Origin: Hemerocallis citrina
Taxonomy: Eukaryota > Streptophyta > Magnoliopsida > Asparagales > Asphodelaceae
Direction: 5' to 3'
Assembly (NCBI GenBank): GCA_017893485.1
Contig: CM030367.1
Span: forward strand, 140,323,089 to 140,387,088
Length of the DNA: 64,000 bases
Shown here: in pieces, positions 10,451-22,584 of the stretch
How the letters are laid out: each line of letters opens with the position of its first letter
How positions within the stretch are numbered: the stretch's first letter is position 1
Translations under genes and position numbers: made by a program
Notes under the pieces: model-generated
What the model was told of the DNA's origin: nothing
Databases searched by the model: none
The model's input: only the letters and a program-made list of their open reading frames with translations

Positions 10451-11957
10451 GATTAAACCCCTTTTTCGACTTTTAGTGTTTTTTTTGGTGATTTGACTTT
10501 AAAAATTCAGAAAAAATCTGATAATTGTTATAAAAATATATAGATTTTATGAAAAATATTTGTACACTATTTCGACTTAAATTAAATAGTGTGAGAAGAA
10601 AAATTGAGTAGAACTCTGTAAAATCGATACTTATGCAACAAAAGTGATTTTTGAGTTATACTAAACTTATAAAGGAGAACTTTGTATAAAAAGAACTTGT
10701 AGCGCGTTCAATTTTGGATTTTCATTTTTGGGAGAAAAAGGAATTACATGAAATTAGTGAGACTTATTTTACTTGAATGAGAATGTTATGAATTGAAACT
10801 GAACTTATGTATGGAATTGAATTATAGAAAAGAGATGGAAATTTATTTGAACTATGAAAAGACTATATGAGTATGAAAACTCAAATTTTTGGAATTATAA
10901 AGTGAAATTGAGAACTAGAGTGTAGCTAAGCCTCATACCGGCATCGAAAAGAAATATGTTGAAATAAAATTTGAAATGAAAAGACCAAGATTGGGTCATG
11001 TTGTATAAATGGTTAAGACCGGTATAGTGGAAAGGCTAACTCTAGAGAATTGATTTTTGTTCATGATTCAAATAACTAAGGACTGGATACATAGTGAAGA
11101 TGTGATGAAAATAAGAGAAAAACATGAGTATGAGGGCCTCGGAGCTACCGTGTGAGAATATTCACAGGCTGTCTTCACGATGCATCGTGACATGACGTGG
11201 GTATGTCTTCAGGAGTCCGTATTGCAGGTGACGCTCGTAGGGTGTTTGGTGACTGCGGGTGGTGTCTTGTCCCATGACGGAGGCTGGATTTTCCATAGGT
11301 TCTTCACGATGCGTCGTGACATGACGTGAGATTCCCCTCCAGGCTGTCTGGATATGTGCTCGTAACTCATAGAACATCTAGGATACTTATCGTAGTTACA
11401 GTAGTAGCTTAAGTCATGATGAGGGATTGAACCCTACAAGATGAAGAACGGTTAAGGGCTTGCCTTCAGACTTATGTAGTATGGGATGCATAGAATCTGA
11501 ACAAGTGCACATTAGTGTCATGTAACATACATAACTGCATTAAAGACTAAGTGCACTGCATAACACGACATCAATAGGATAGTCCCCTGTAGTTCTGTTT
11601 GTGATCAAGTTTGTGGTTTGTTTAAGTATTTGAGAATCGTTATACTGTTTCAGTATAGAGAGGATAGCCGTGTATAATATTTCATCGTTTGTAAGCAATT
11701 GATGTGCCCACAGTTTCTATGCAGGGTAAAGTGATTAACAAGACTAAAGAATGCATGCTGATTAAAGAATGATTCAAATGTTGTACATTTCAATTCATGT
11801 AAGTTCTTGTAAATTTGTTTCTGTTGTATAAGTATTAATGTAAATGTAACTCTGATGTAAAGTAAAGTTTTAATTTCCTTGTAAAATTGTACGAAGAGAA
11901 GTATGAAGATCCTGTAGAACTTCGAATTCAGTCTGTTTGGGAATTCGGGGTGTTATA

Positions 11958-12964
11958 GATTTCCTCCCCACTCTCTCATTACTCCATAACTCCAACTCTT
12001 CATCTATTCCTAACTCCCGGCCCATACAATTCCATAACCGATCAAGCCTAGTGAAGAGCCCAACTCTTCACTTCCCAAAATCGATCAACCCCTCTCTATT
12101 CAATAACCGGTCTTCCCCTCTCTCTGTGATACACACAGAGTCTTCGTGGCCCCCCATAAAGGCCACGTCACGCATTTGTTGACGAAGTCAACAGGAAAAT
12201 TAAACACAGCACATAGCTAGTTGTTTAATTCATGTGTGGGCCCCCAAGGGGATGCTGATGTCATCAGCATTCCAAACAACTTGCTATGCATCGTGGGACC
12301 CCCCACAACAAATCACATTTGCACATCAAATCACATTCATTTACCATACACATTTACCATCGGTTTATATTATTTTTACCAAACTATCATATTGTTACTT
12401 CAAATGACGGAGTATTACACACACTCCGAAACTTTTTTTTTTTGAAAACGAACATGCCCAAAATATGTGCACCGAAAACACATGCGCCGCACGTGAAATA
12501 TTAAAATGCGAAATCGAATTTATCAACGGAAAATTATTAAAATATATTCGAAAACAACATAAGAAAAATATATTTATTAATTTTATATATTCCACGACGT
12601 AATTGTTACGTATGTAGAAAACATGTGCATTACACGTACAAAAATCATTTTAATCAAAATAGGGAGAAATGAATTTCCATTTATAAAACGAATTCGAATG
12701 CATAAAATAAATAATTGAGACACAGAATTATCACACGTAGTAATGGAAGAATATGAAATCGATACGTGCATCGAAGACACATAAAAAGCACGTAAAATAC
12801 AAAGATTGCAATATTATATTTTTGTTGACTCAAAATAGGATAAAATCAATACGGAAAATGCATAAATAGTTAGTAATCAAAATACGTAGTGAAAATACGT
12901 TACAAAATACACATGCGTAACACACGAGGGCAAATTGTCATTTTCAATTTTGCGGGGTGTTACA
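11958..12964 (-). mobile_element. LTR fragment C (Tekay-like), interrupted by element A
   Basis: On the - strand it starts TGTAACACCCCGC, a standard LTR start, at 12964. Its other end is missing and it abuts the end of element A. The simplest reading is that A inserted into C and the rest of C lies left of the window. It holds no supported gene; ORFs 11937-12182 and 12221-12504 have no family features. Confidence 0.6.
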
Positions 12965-14078
12965 ATCCCTAGATTATTTCATATCATGTTTGTAATGAGG
13001 CAACTACGGGCGGGTCAAACACAATAGAGACAAGATCAACAAGGGATTTCACACACAAATTATTTTTAGAACACAACTACACTACAGGCGGTATTTAGTA
13101 TTTGTATTACACAAAAGAAAGATACAAGTTACTTGCCTTAGAAACGACGACGGACATGGTGCAAAGCAAGAATAACGGGAAAGGATTCCCGGAGCACGAA
13201 CACGGTACTACGAACGGGACACGAACGAACCCATGAACAAAACTCGAGACCACACACACCCCACAACCAAGAGAGAGTGAAAGGGAGAGTAGAGGCAGTG
13301 CTCGCTGCTGCTGCGCTAGCTGTGTGCCGCTGCGGTCGGATGGGGAGCAGCACACAGGAAGAGCGCCGAGGGATGACAGCTTCACTGTAGAGGTGCTGCA
13401 GGGTGGACGGACTGGTGGTCGCTGCAGCAGGGGGACGGGATGAAGACGAGGTGGAGGAGAAGGTGGAGGAGCACAGGGTGTAGGGGTGTCAGGATGAGTA
13501 GGAGAATGGGAGGTCAGGGAGGGCAGCGGCTGATGGGATCGAAACCTGAGGAGGGGACCAGGGCGCACAGGGAAAAGCAGTAGAGGAGAGGTTGAATATG
13601 GGTAGGAGGCTAGGGTTTCGGAAGTGAATAGGCAGTAGCTAGGATTTGAGTATAGGGGGAGATGAACATGTATTATATTTATAAGATGGAATAGGGTTAT
13701 GTGGGTGCGGGTGTAGTTGATAACGGGTCGAGTATATAGGGTTAAGGTTAAATGGGTTTAAGGGAATAATAGGTAATGGGTTCGGGTAGTTAGTGTATTT
13801 AAACAGGGTATAGGCTTTATAAATGGGTTTTGGGGTGAATTGGGTTCAAAATGGACTAATATAAGAATCAAAAAAATAATGGCACGATCAAACAGAAACG
13901 AACCAATGGCAGACAATTGAATCAAGAACCCAAATAAGAGACGACAAAAACAAAGAGATGAATATATTGAAAAAGAAATCCAATATACGGTCCAAATGAA
14001 AGAGATACAAAGAAATAATACAAAAAAAGAAAAGAAATACACCCAAAAAAAAACATAAAATGGAAAACAAGGGTTACA
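12965..14078 (-). mobile_element. LTR fragment E (same family as solo LTR B)
   Basis: On the - strand it starts TGTAACCC at 14078. It is homologous to 7775-8828 of B: both have GATACAAGTTACTTGCCTTA and AATCCAATATACGGT. It is cut at 12965 inside the region matching B 7775, exactly where fragment C begins, so C inserted into E. A - strand TATAAATATA lies near 13675. The Pro-rich ORF 13107-13568 is in the LTR leader and is not supported as a gene. Confidence 0.7.
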
Positions 14079-15598
14079 AAATTACAACAACAACATGGTC
14101 AAAAATCTGATACAAAAAGGAACAACCAGCAGTCTAGAATTTATTTTGGTATGAATATTCAACAACTTAATCATACAACCATATAATTCATGCTACTTAA
14201 TAATCAAAGTGATGTTAGATGTTTAACGTGCATAATTTCAGTTTTAAGATGCAATTTCACAGGCATGATAATCAATTCACTAAATCAAATTCAATCTAAC
14301 ATATTTAATTCATCAAGCAATTTTATAACATGGATCTAGTTGTGCATATGCAATGTGCAAGAGGGGCTAGGTTTTAGATCAAAGATGTAGGCACGATGTT
14401 AAGCATATATTGGGTTAGCTCGTGTAAACGCTCAATATACTTAACAGAATTCAAATAGGAGTACAATAAAAGGATTTGGATCTACTTGCAGAGATCAAAG
14501 AATCTTGAACAAAATAATAAACTAGTTCAAGAAGAGACTTGCCTTTTATATAAGAGATTCAAATATTTAGAATAACGGGATGAGAATCCCAGGTGACAAA
14601 TCACAAACTCACGCACGCAAGCACGTGCAAACAGCGGATCCTCTACACAAAACACCAAGCATCGGGATCCAATCCCTCCTCTTCCAAAAAGCAAACACCA
14701 ACTCTCCCTTCTTCACTTCACGAACAGCAACGACAGAGGAGGAGATCGCAGCGGGGATCAATGGTGGTTGTGCATGGCGACTGGCGACACCCAAGACGAG
14801 GCAGCTGATGGTAGGGAGGTGACTGGCGGCGGCACTGCGGTCGAGGAGTGATGCAGCGATGGGGCTCAACGTGCCCTGTTTCTCGAAGAAACAAAGGAGT
14901 GTTCGGGGCTCGGGACGATGGCGACAAGGCGAAGAGAGGTCTACGGTGGTTGCGGGGAAGATCACGGTGGTCGACGCGGTGGTGGGTTGACGAGTGGATG
15001 GGTTCAGGGAAGTGGGATTCGGTTGGCGATGGGTTTGGATGATGGCGAGGGGGAATGGCGAATTCCAGGATGGGGGTGATGATTGGGTGATGATGAGGCG
15101 GCGGCGTTGGTCGAGGTGGTGGTCGGAGGATGGGAAATGAGAACGGGGTGTGTTGGTTTAGGTTTTGAAAAAAAACAGAGAGATAGGGAAGAGGGTGAGC
15201 GGCGGGATGTAGAGGAGAGAGAGAGATAATAGTGTTATATTAAATTAAGGTTTAATAATAGGGGTATTTATAGGGGATTAAGAAGTTGGGGTTTTGGGTT
15301 GTGGGTTAATAGGTTTAGGGTACAGGTTTGGGCTTCAAAATAAGAAGAACACATAGAAATCATTGGGAAGAACATATAGCAGAACAATTCAAACTCAAAA
15401 CACGAAGAGCAAAATTTGCAATGAGCCAAAAATAGCCGAATTCATGCCAAAAGAGTACGGAATGATCAAAAGAGAATAAAAGAACCCAATAAGGCAAAAA
15501 ATTATTATTAAAAAGGGATCAGATACAATAATCAAGAAAAGGAAATAAAAATATAATAAAATTCCAAAATAGAAAAATAGGGGTTACAATTTTAGATT
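14079..15598 (-). mobile_element. LTR fragment D (same superfamily as B and E)
   Basis: It starts TGTAACCCC on the - strand at 15598, has a CTATAAATACC TATA box near 15262 (- strand) and an AT-rich 5' part like B. The left part (14079-14580) has no clear match to B, and E begins at 14078, so E may have inserted into D. No coding capacity is supported. ORFs at 14580-15042 lie in its GC-rich leader. Confidence 0.6.
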
Positions 15599-15647
15599 GA
15601 TTAACCCCTATTACCGAATTAGATTAAATTCAGTTTTAATTGATTGG
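15599..15647. other. Short spacer between LTR D and the MITE
   Basis: Forty-nine bases with no recognisable feature; they are the flank into which the MITE inserted. Confidence 0.5.
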
Positions 15648-15650
15648 TTA

Positions 15651-16400
15651 GAGCATTTGTAGTCGTTTGCTAAATATCGATAAAATGGATATTTGGCTAA
15701 AAAACGTGTTGCACTCGTTTGCCAAATATCCATTTTATCCATATTTCGCTACAGTCGTTCTCTATAAATGAGAATGGGTTTGAGATTTATCCATATTTGA
15801 GCGACGGCACTCGAAGTGCCGTCCCACAAAAAAAGAAATATTTTTTTTCGTCGGACGGCACTTCAAGTGCCGTCCCTTGATTTTATTTTTTTTTCAATTA
15901 AAGATCCCCAAATCCCTTGGACGGCACATGAAGTGCCGTCCCTTGAATTATTTTTTTTCCAATTAAAAAACCCCAAATCGCAGGCCCAAATTCCTCGGAC
16001 GGCACTTCATGTGCCGTCCGGAGGTTTTTGTAATTTTCAATTTTTTGCAATTTTTGGAAATGTTTTTTGCAATTTTTAATTTTTTTTTGCAATTTCTGAA
16101 ATGTTTTTGTAATTTTTTCGTAATTTATGAAATGTTTTTGTAATTGTTTTTTTTTTTGTAATTCTTTATTTGCACCCCGAGTACGAATTTTTATTCCTCC
16201 GACGGCACTTCGAGTACCGTCGCTCCATTTTTTTATTTTTTTAAAATTGTTTTCTTCTCCGACGGCACATGAAGTGTCGTCGCTTATTATTTTATTATAA
16301 AAAGCTAAAAAATAGCTTTTGACGACTGCAGCAAAACTTCGATTCCTATTTCCATTTATCCATATATCGATATTTTTCCCTTCAATGACTACAGATGCTC
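15651..16400. mobile_element. Tourist-like (PIF/Harbinger) MITE with internal hairpins
   Basis: Terminal inverted repeats read GAGCATTTGTAGTC at the left and GAGCATCTGTAGTC (inverted) at the right, flanked by TTA target duplications at 15648-15650 and 16401-16403. The inverted homology extends inward through ATATCGATA. TTA target sites and GAGCAT-type ends are typical of PIF/Harbinger MITEs. It encodes no transposase. The 209-residue ORF on the - strand (15898-16527) crosses the element end and is repeat-derived. Confidence 0.85.
15803..16281. repeat. Six short palindromes of the GACGGCAC-GTGCCGTC type
   Basis: Copies lie at 15803-15823, 15854-15874, 15920-15940, 15996-16020, 16201-16221 and 16261-16281. 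Each can form an 8-10 bp stem with a 3-5 base loop. Copies 5 and 6 have one mismatch in the right arm. They are separated by T-rich spacers of 30 to 180 bp. Confidence 0.9.
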
Positions 16401-16403
16401 TTA

Positions 16404-16983
16404 CAGATTTCTTGAATTTATTATGTTTCAAGATGAAAAATTCCATATTTGAGTATATAAATATTTTAGTTATGGTATGATGTGATTTCAGATTTATAAT
16501 TTCAGGATTGGTACAATATAATTCCATATTTTTTGAATCATATAAATATATAGTTTGAAAAGGTGAAAATTTAGATTTTGAGTGAATATAATTTTTTATT
16601 TGAAAGTATATAATTTTAGTTTTAAGGAGTACAAATTTCAGATTTTGAGTTGGTTTGCTTCAAATTTAAATGTTAATAAATGTTTATAGATTCACTTAAG
16701 TGATATTTGTTCTTGAATTATTCCAAAATTCTAAGTTTTAATTTAACTAAAAATTAAGTTTTATATATTTTCTTCCTTTACGACATTTTGTTGTATACTA
16801 TTCTACTTCATATTTTCAGATAACTTGAACTAGTTTACTTGGTTTTACATTATTTATGTTTTTTTGCAATATTAGATTTGTTACGCGGAATTTGATTCCA
16901 AGTTTTCTCATTTTCGTTTGTTTCCACGTTCTATTTAATGATTTGACTATTTTGTAATATTTAATGAACTCCTTTTAAGTCTT

Positions 16984-17054
<71 letters not shown>
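16404..17054. other. AT-rich stretch ending in an (AT)n microsatellite
   Basis: No gene or element was recognised up to about 16985. From there to 17054 it is a near-perfect AT dinucleotide repeat that abuts the foldback element. Confidence 0.6.
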
Positions 17055-17062
<8 letters not shown>

Positions 17063-17115
17063 TATTATAAGCAACACCTTAAAAGTACATTAAAAGAATC
17101 AAGCGAAATAGACAT

Positions 17116-17142
17116 AATATATATATATATATATATATATAG
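17116..17142. repeat. (AT)n inside the left foldback arm
   Basis: A short AT dinucleotide run, with its counterpart at about 22534-22582 in the right arm. The different lengths account for the unequal arm lengths. Confidence 0.8.
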
Positions 17143-18189
17143 TAAGTCTATTAAGAGATGGAAAGCTGAATGCCTTATCTGAGCTGGAAGTGATCAGCCG
17201 TCTGATCGAACTTGATCAAGATCGGACGGCTGATCTTCCCTCCGCTTTCTCTTCAGATTTTAAGAGGGGTAAAAGGGGTATACCCCTTATCTCAAAGCCA
17301 GATCGCGTATACCCCTTCGATTCCTTATCGACTAAGCCTACGAACTCTTCTTTCTTCTCTCCCGCTCTCTCTCTCGTTCCAAACCCTAATCCCCCACTCT
17401 CCCGCTCTCGAATCCCGCTCTCGATCTGTGTTTTCTCTCTTTGGATTCCTCTCTTCTCTTCTCACCCTATCTGAAAAGATCGGCACCTTCGAAACCCTAA
17501 TCGAAGGTCTCTTCGAAACCCTAATCGGCACCTTCGCTCCTCTCCCGCTATCTTTCTTCCTCACCTGTGACAAACCCTACCCCTACCATGAATCGAGTAT
17601 ACCCCTTCGATTCCTTATCGACTAAGCCTACTTCTCTTCTCTCTTCTCTCCCGCTCTCTCTTGTTCCAAACCCTAATCCCCCTCTCCCCGGCTGAGCTCC
17701 CCTCCGCCTTTCTCTTCAGATTTTAAGAGGGTTAAAAGGGGTATACCCCTTATCTCACAGCAGATCGCGTAAACCACTTCGATTCCTTATCGATTAAAGC
17801 ATCGATTGGAGTAGAGCTTTGCTTTGAATGTCTCATCGATCGGAGCTGGAAGTGATCAGCCGTCTGATCTCTCATATTCCAGAGGGAAGTATTTGACTCT
17901 CATAAATGCTTTAATGATATCTGTTTAATTTCTTGCATATTCTTTCGGTTTTGTTCGTAGGCAATGATGAGATTGATTTGGATATTAGTTGGTTAAAAAT
18001 TTTGGACCATTGAAATTATGGTTTCGAAGAGATTTTTGATTGTGTACCATAATATTTATTCAAAGTTGAGTACACACCTGGGGTTTGAGCGGGAGAGAAG
18101 AGATGAAGGCTTGAAAGTATCAATTTTTGAGTTTTAACAATAGCTCAATTCACATAAATTTTGGGCACCGATGACTCACAATGGTTTAG

Positions 18190-18995
18190 GCAGTGATGCA
18201 GAACACTTTATGATCTGAATAATTATTTCAATCCTGTTTTAAGTATTCTTGATTATATATCTATCATATTCTAGTTGGCGTGGCAGTCCAATGCAGCCCT
18301 ACTTATGATTACTGTTTTCTGAGCCTATAATAAAACCCCCCTGCTCCCGATAAGGCATTCAGTTCCCCAGCTCTTAATAGACTTACTCTATATATGATCT
18401 GCACAGTTGATGATAAGCTCCAACCAACATAGACAGAACATGAAGTATCAATTTTTTTCAGCCCAGAACAAACACAAACAGATCATGAAGTATACAAAAA
18501 CAAACTGTATATTAGGCAGTGATGCTAAACACTTTATGATCTGAATACTTATTTCAATTTGTTGTATATATTCTTGATTATATTTCTATCATATCCTAGT
18601 TGGCGCGGCACCCCAATGCAGCCCTAGTTATGGATAGTCTGTTCTGAGCCTATTGTTTTTTTATTTGTTTCCTAAAGACAGTTGATAATAAGTTCAAAAC
18701 TGCAGAAACAGAGCATGAAGTATGCAAAATTTGTAATGCTCAAAACAACAGAAAACTAGATTTTATAGTAACTGACGTTGGATGTGTATGCGTTGGGTAC
18801 TCATCTAAGCCTATTGGTTTTTGAGTCTCTCAAATGCTTTGTTGGTGTAGGCCGTGATGCAAAACAGTTTATGATCTGAATATTTACTTCGAGATTGTTG
18901 TATTTATTCTTGATTGTATATCTATCATATCATAGTTGGCGTGGCACCCTAATGCAGCCCTAGGTATGAATAGTCTGTTCTGAGCCTACTAGTAT
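18190..18995 (+). repeat. Three tandem units of about 330 bp inside the foldback element
   Basis: Units begin with GTGATGC at about 18193, 18515 and 18853 and contain ATCTATCATAT and GTTGGCG..GGCA..CCAATGCAGCCCTA. The spacing is 322 and 338 bp. No coding frame runs through them. Confidence 0.75.
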
Positions 18996-19079
18996 TATTT
19001 CAACCAAAACTTAAGTTTCTGTTGTTCAGTATCTGTTGTTCTGAGTGAACAAAATTTGCATACTTCATCAATATGTTTC

Positions 19080-19540
19080 TGTTTGTTCTGGGCTTACTTA
19101 AATTTGACTTAATGCTCTGATTGTATTAGCTCTGGGGAAAAATGATACTTCATGTTATGTCTGTGTTGGTTATGAGCATACCAACTTACAAATTTTGCTT
19201 GCTTCATGATCTGTCTGTGTCTGTACTGGGCTGATAAAATTTTTATACAACATGCTCTATACATCATGTTATGTCTGTGTTGTTTATGAGCATTAAAAAT
19301 TTTGCCAGTTCATGCTCTGCCTGTGCTTGTTCTTGGCAGCCAAAATTTTTTTACTTCATGCTCAATTTGTGTTTCCTCTGGTCTGCCAAAAAAATGAGAC
19401 TTCATGTTCTGTTAGTGTTGTTTATGAGCATTACAAATTTTGCCACTTCATGGTCTGCCTGTGCATGCTCTTTGCTGCAAAAATTTTTATACTTCATGCT
19501 CAGTTTGTGTTTGCTCTGGTCTGGCAAAAATTTGAAGTTC
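19080..19540 (+). repeat. Minisatellite arm, plus orientation
   Basis: Repeated words CTTCATG, TGTCTGTGTTG, TATGAGCAT and AAAATTTT in units of roughly 120-140 bp. It is the inverted partner of 19960-20950. The overlapping ORFs (19271-19582, 19312-19563) translate the repeat into repeating peptides and are not supported as genes. Confidence 0.75.
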
Positions 19541-19672
19541 AGCTTCAACCTCTGTTTTCCTGAGCCTACATTATTCATTTGAAATTTTGTTCTCTTTGTA
19601 ATCGACTATCTGTTTTTATTGTCTCTGTCTTCTTCATGTTCAATAATTTAAATGTACTTTTGATTTCAGGTA

Positions 19673-19782
19673 GATTTCAGCATGAAGTGCATTTTGGAGT
19701 GATTGAAGACTGCAGTACGGGAAAATTTGACATTCGGAGCAAATTATGTAAAAATTGTCATGTACTTGAAATTTATTAAACA
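19673..19782 (+). other. Exon-like segment in the loop between the minisatellite arms
   Basis: After TTTTGATTTCAG (a good 3' splice site) the frame GRFQHEVHFGVIEDC... runs 36 residues to a TAA. It is the only non-repetitive, codon-like piece inside the foldback. No family recognised. It could be a captured terminal exon or chance. Confidence 0.25.
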
Positions 19783-19959
19783 ATGTACTAGGCTGTAAAT
19801 TAATATTTCTTATGCTGTACAAAATTTGTGAACTATTACTTTGCAATTCTATGAAGATCCAATTTTTTCCAAATAATCAGTTCATTATTGTCTTAATGTA
19901 ATTATTGAAATTCTGTGCAGTTTATTTTCTTCGTATACAGTATTGTCTTAATGTAATGA

Positions 19960-20950
19960 TGCAAAATTTGTAGTGCTCATAAACAACAGAGGCAGAACAT
20001 GAAGTCTCATTTTTTTGGGAGACCAGAGCAAACACAAACTGAGCATGAGCATTAAAAAAATTTTGGGAGCAAAGAAGAAGCCCAGGCAGACCATGAAGTG
20101 GCAACTTTTGTAATGCTCATAAACAACACTAACAGAACATGAAGTCTCATTTATTTGGCAGACCAGAGCAAACACAAACTGAGCATGAAGTAAAAAATTT
20201 TGGCACCAAAGAAGAAGCCCAGGCAGAGCATGAAGTGGCAATTTTTGTAATGCTCATAAACAACAACACTAACAAAACATGAAGTCTCATTTATTTGGCA
20301 GACCAGAGCAAACACAAACTGAGCATGAAGTAAAAAATTTTGGCACCAAAGAAGAAGCCCAGGCAGAGCATGAAGTGGCAATTTTTGTAATGCTCATAAA
20401 CAACACTAACAGAACATGAAGTCTCATTTATTTGGCAGACCAGAGCAAACACAAACTGAGCATGAAGTAAAAAAATTTGGCACCAAAGAAGAAGCCCAGG
20501 CAGACCATGAAGTGGCAATTTTTGTAATGCTCATAAACAACACTAACATAACATGAAGTGGCAAAATTTGTAAAGCTAATAAACAACACAGACACAACAT
20601 GAAGTCTCAAATTTTTGCCACACCAGAGCAAACACAAATATAGCATGAAGTTTAAAAATTTTAAACAGCCAAGAACATACACCAACATATACTTTTGTAT
20701 AGAGCATGAAGTATAAAAATTTTATCAGCCCAGTACAGACACAGACAGATCATGAAGTGCAAAATTTTATCAACCCAGTACAGAGACAGACAGAGCATGA
20801 AGTAAAAATTTTATTAGCCCAGTACAAACACAGATAGACACAGACAGAGCATGTAGCATGCAATCTTTGTAATGCTCATAACCAACACAGACATGACATG
20901 AAGTTTCATTTTTTCCCCAACCCTGCACAGAAACATAGCTTCAAGTATAA
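19960..20950 (-). repeat. Minisatellite arm, minus orientation, unit about 137-145 bp
   Basis: Near-identical units with ACATGAAGTCTCATTTATTTG begin near 20130, 20275, 20412 and, diverged, 20549. They are inverted relative to 19080-19540. A transcript through both arms would fold into a long hairpin. The overlapping - strand ORFs with repeated LLLWCQ..FALVCQ peptides are read-through of the repeat. Confidence 0.8.
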
Positions 20951-21267
20951 TGTGTTCGGCGCTAACGAACATCTCGTTCTTTCTCTTCGATTCCTGCACC
21001 AAAAGATACATCAAATAGAAGAAAATTCAAGTACGTATGTTGCATGTTCCTGGAGAGTGTTTGTTGAACATGGTTAAAACTTGTAGGCTCAGAATAAATG
21101 CAACAGAAAACATTATCTCATTCACTCGGAATTAAAAATTCAAGGGTATTTTGCTGATGAAGAGGAATCGGCCGAATAATGAGCGCGTCGTGCTGTAACT
21201 ACGGTAACAAGAAGATCTGATGACTCATGAACTATTCTGTTCATGACTACTAATAATCACTTATCTC

Positions 21268-21320
<53 letters not shown>

Positions 21321-22085
21321 AAACAAAAGAAACAGTAAAAGAAAAATAAAAATGTCCAGTATGTAAGCATATATTTTCCAGAGTGAACCAATTGTTGTAC
21401 ATAGCCGGAGGATTTTGGCATAGAGCTATAGCATCCTCAGTTCACAGTGAACCCATTTTGGTCAAACATGCCAAGATGACAATCAGATGCATGAAAATAA
21501 GCTTCACTAACAACAAAAAAAGAAAATGGGGATGCTAGCAGCATACTTAGATTGGAAGTTAACCCATTTTGGTATAAAAAACCATGTCAAAGATTGACAA
21601 TCAGGTTACTTTAACATTTCAAAGGAAAACAACCGACAGCTTCTTACATGGTAACTACGTGGAATTAGGATGCTTATATGCATGTGTCATGTCCTATTAG
21701 CAGTGATTGAAGCAAGTCTCGAAATAAACAAAAACTAGACTGCATATTACATGGATTTTGTGTGCTTATATGCATGTTTCATGTCCACATCTAAAAATTC
21801 CATATACCAGTACGAATATTATTTGTTAATCTAAATGTACTAGTCCGAATACTAGTGCGAATATTAACAGAGCATAATTTAAGCGCTAAGAATATAACAA
21901 CAACCTAGAAGCATTTATAAAGGAAATAAAATTTGAATTCAAGGTGAGAAATTGAAACCCTTGTCGCAGTATGGGTTCTCCGTCAGGAAGAAGAGAACGA
22001 ACTCTCAAGTGCACTGTTAAGGTGCAGCTCACGACAGCCCAACAAATCGATCTGAAGATGAGCGAAGCACAGGTACTTCGATCGG
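20951..22085. other. Right internal part of the foldback element
   Basis: An (AAT)n microsatellite at about 21269-21318, otherwise AT-rich sequence with no recognised gene. A - strand ORF (21886-22107) next to the arm has no family features; it could be captured sequence. Confidence 0.4.
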
Positions 22086-22527
22086 TGGTAGGGGTAGGGT
22101 TTGTCACAGGTGAGGAAGAAAGATAGCGGGAGAGGAGCGAAGATGCCGATTAGGGTTTCGAAGAGACCTTCGATTAGGGTTTCGAAGGTGCCGATTCAGA
22201 TAGGGTGAGAAGAGAAGAGAGGAATCCAAAGAGAGCAAACACAGATCGAGAGCGGGATTCGAGAGCGGGAGAGAGGGGGATTAGGGTTTGGAACGAGAGA
22301 GAGAGCGGGAGAGAAGAGAGAAGAGTTCGTAGGCTTAGTCGATAAGGAATCGAAGGGGTATACGCGATCTGGCTTTGAGATAAGGGGTATACCCCTTTTA
22401 CCCCTCTTAAAATCTGAAGAGAAAGCGGAGGGAAGATCAGCCGTCCGATCTTGATCAAGTTCGATCAGACGGCTGATCACTTCCAGCTCAAATAAGGCAT
22501 TCAGCTTTCCATCTCTTAATAGACTTA

Positions 22528-22584
<57 letters not shown>

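Larger units (their letters stand above)
10121..11957 (+). mobile_element. 3' LTR of element A, 5'-truncated
   Basis: It pairs with about 1180-2992 of the 5' LTR, most clearly over the last kilobase (shared TGTAGCTAAG, GTGATGAAA, GATGAAGAACG). It ends GGGGTGTTATA where GTGTTACA is expected. The counterpart of U3 and its TATA box (around 270 in the 5' LTR) is missing, so one deletion removed integrase, PPT and U3. The 3' neighbour is fragment C. Confidence 0.75.

Noticed and set aside
13107..13568. Pro-rich 153-residue ORF (-)
   Set aside because: It lies in the GC-rich leader of LTR E, which has no coding role.
15898..16527. 209-residue ORF on the - strand
   Set aside because: It crosses the MITE end and is made of Lys-rich translation of T-runs and the hairpin repeats.
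17460..17560. Telomere-like CCCTAA repeats
   Set aside because: The words are single CCCTAA units inside CCCTAATCGAAGG, not tandem telomere repeats; similar single units are common in plant LTR leaders.
17190..17625. ORFs in the foldback arm
   Set aside because: The same peptides occur in the inverted arm at 22174-22480; they are Ser/Pro/Leu translations of CT-rich sequence.
19271..20688. Many overlapping ORFs with repeated peptides such as FALVCQINETSC
   Set aside because: They are translations of the 137-145 bp minisatellite, appear on both strands and have no family features.
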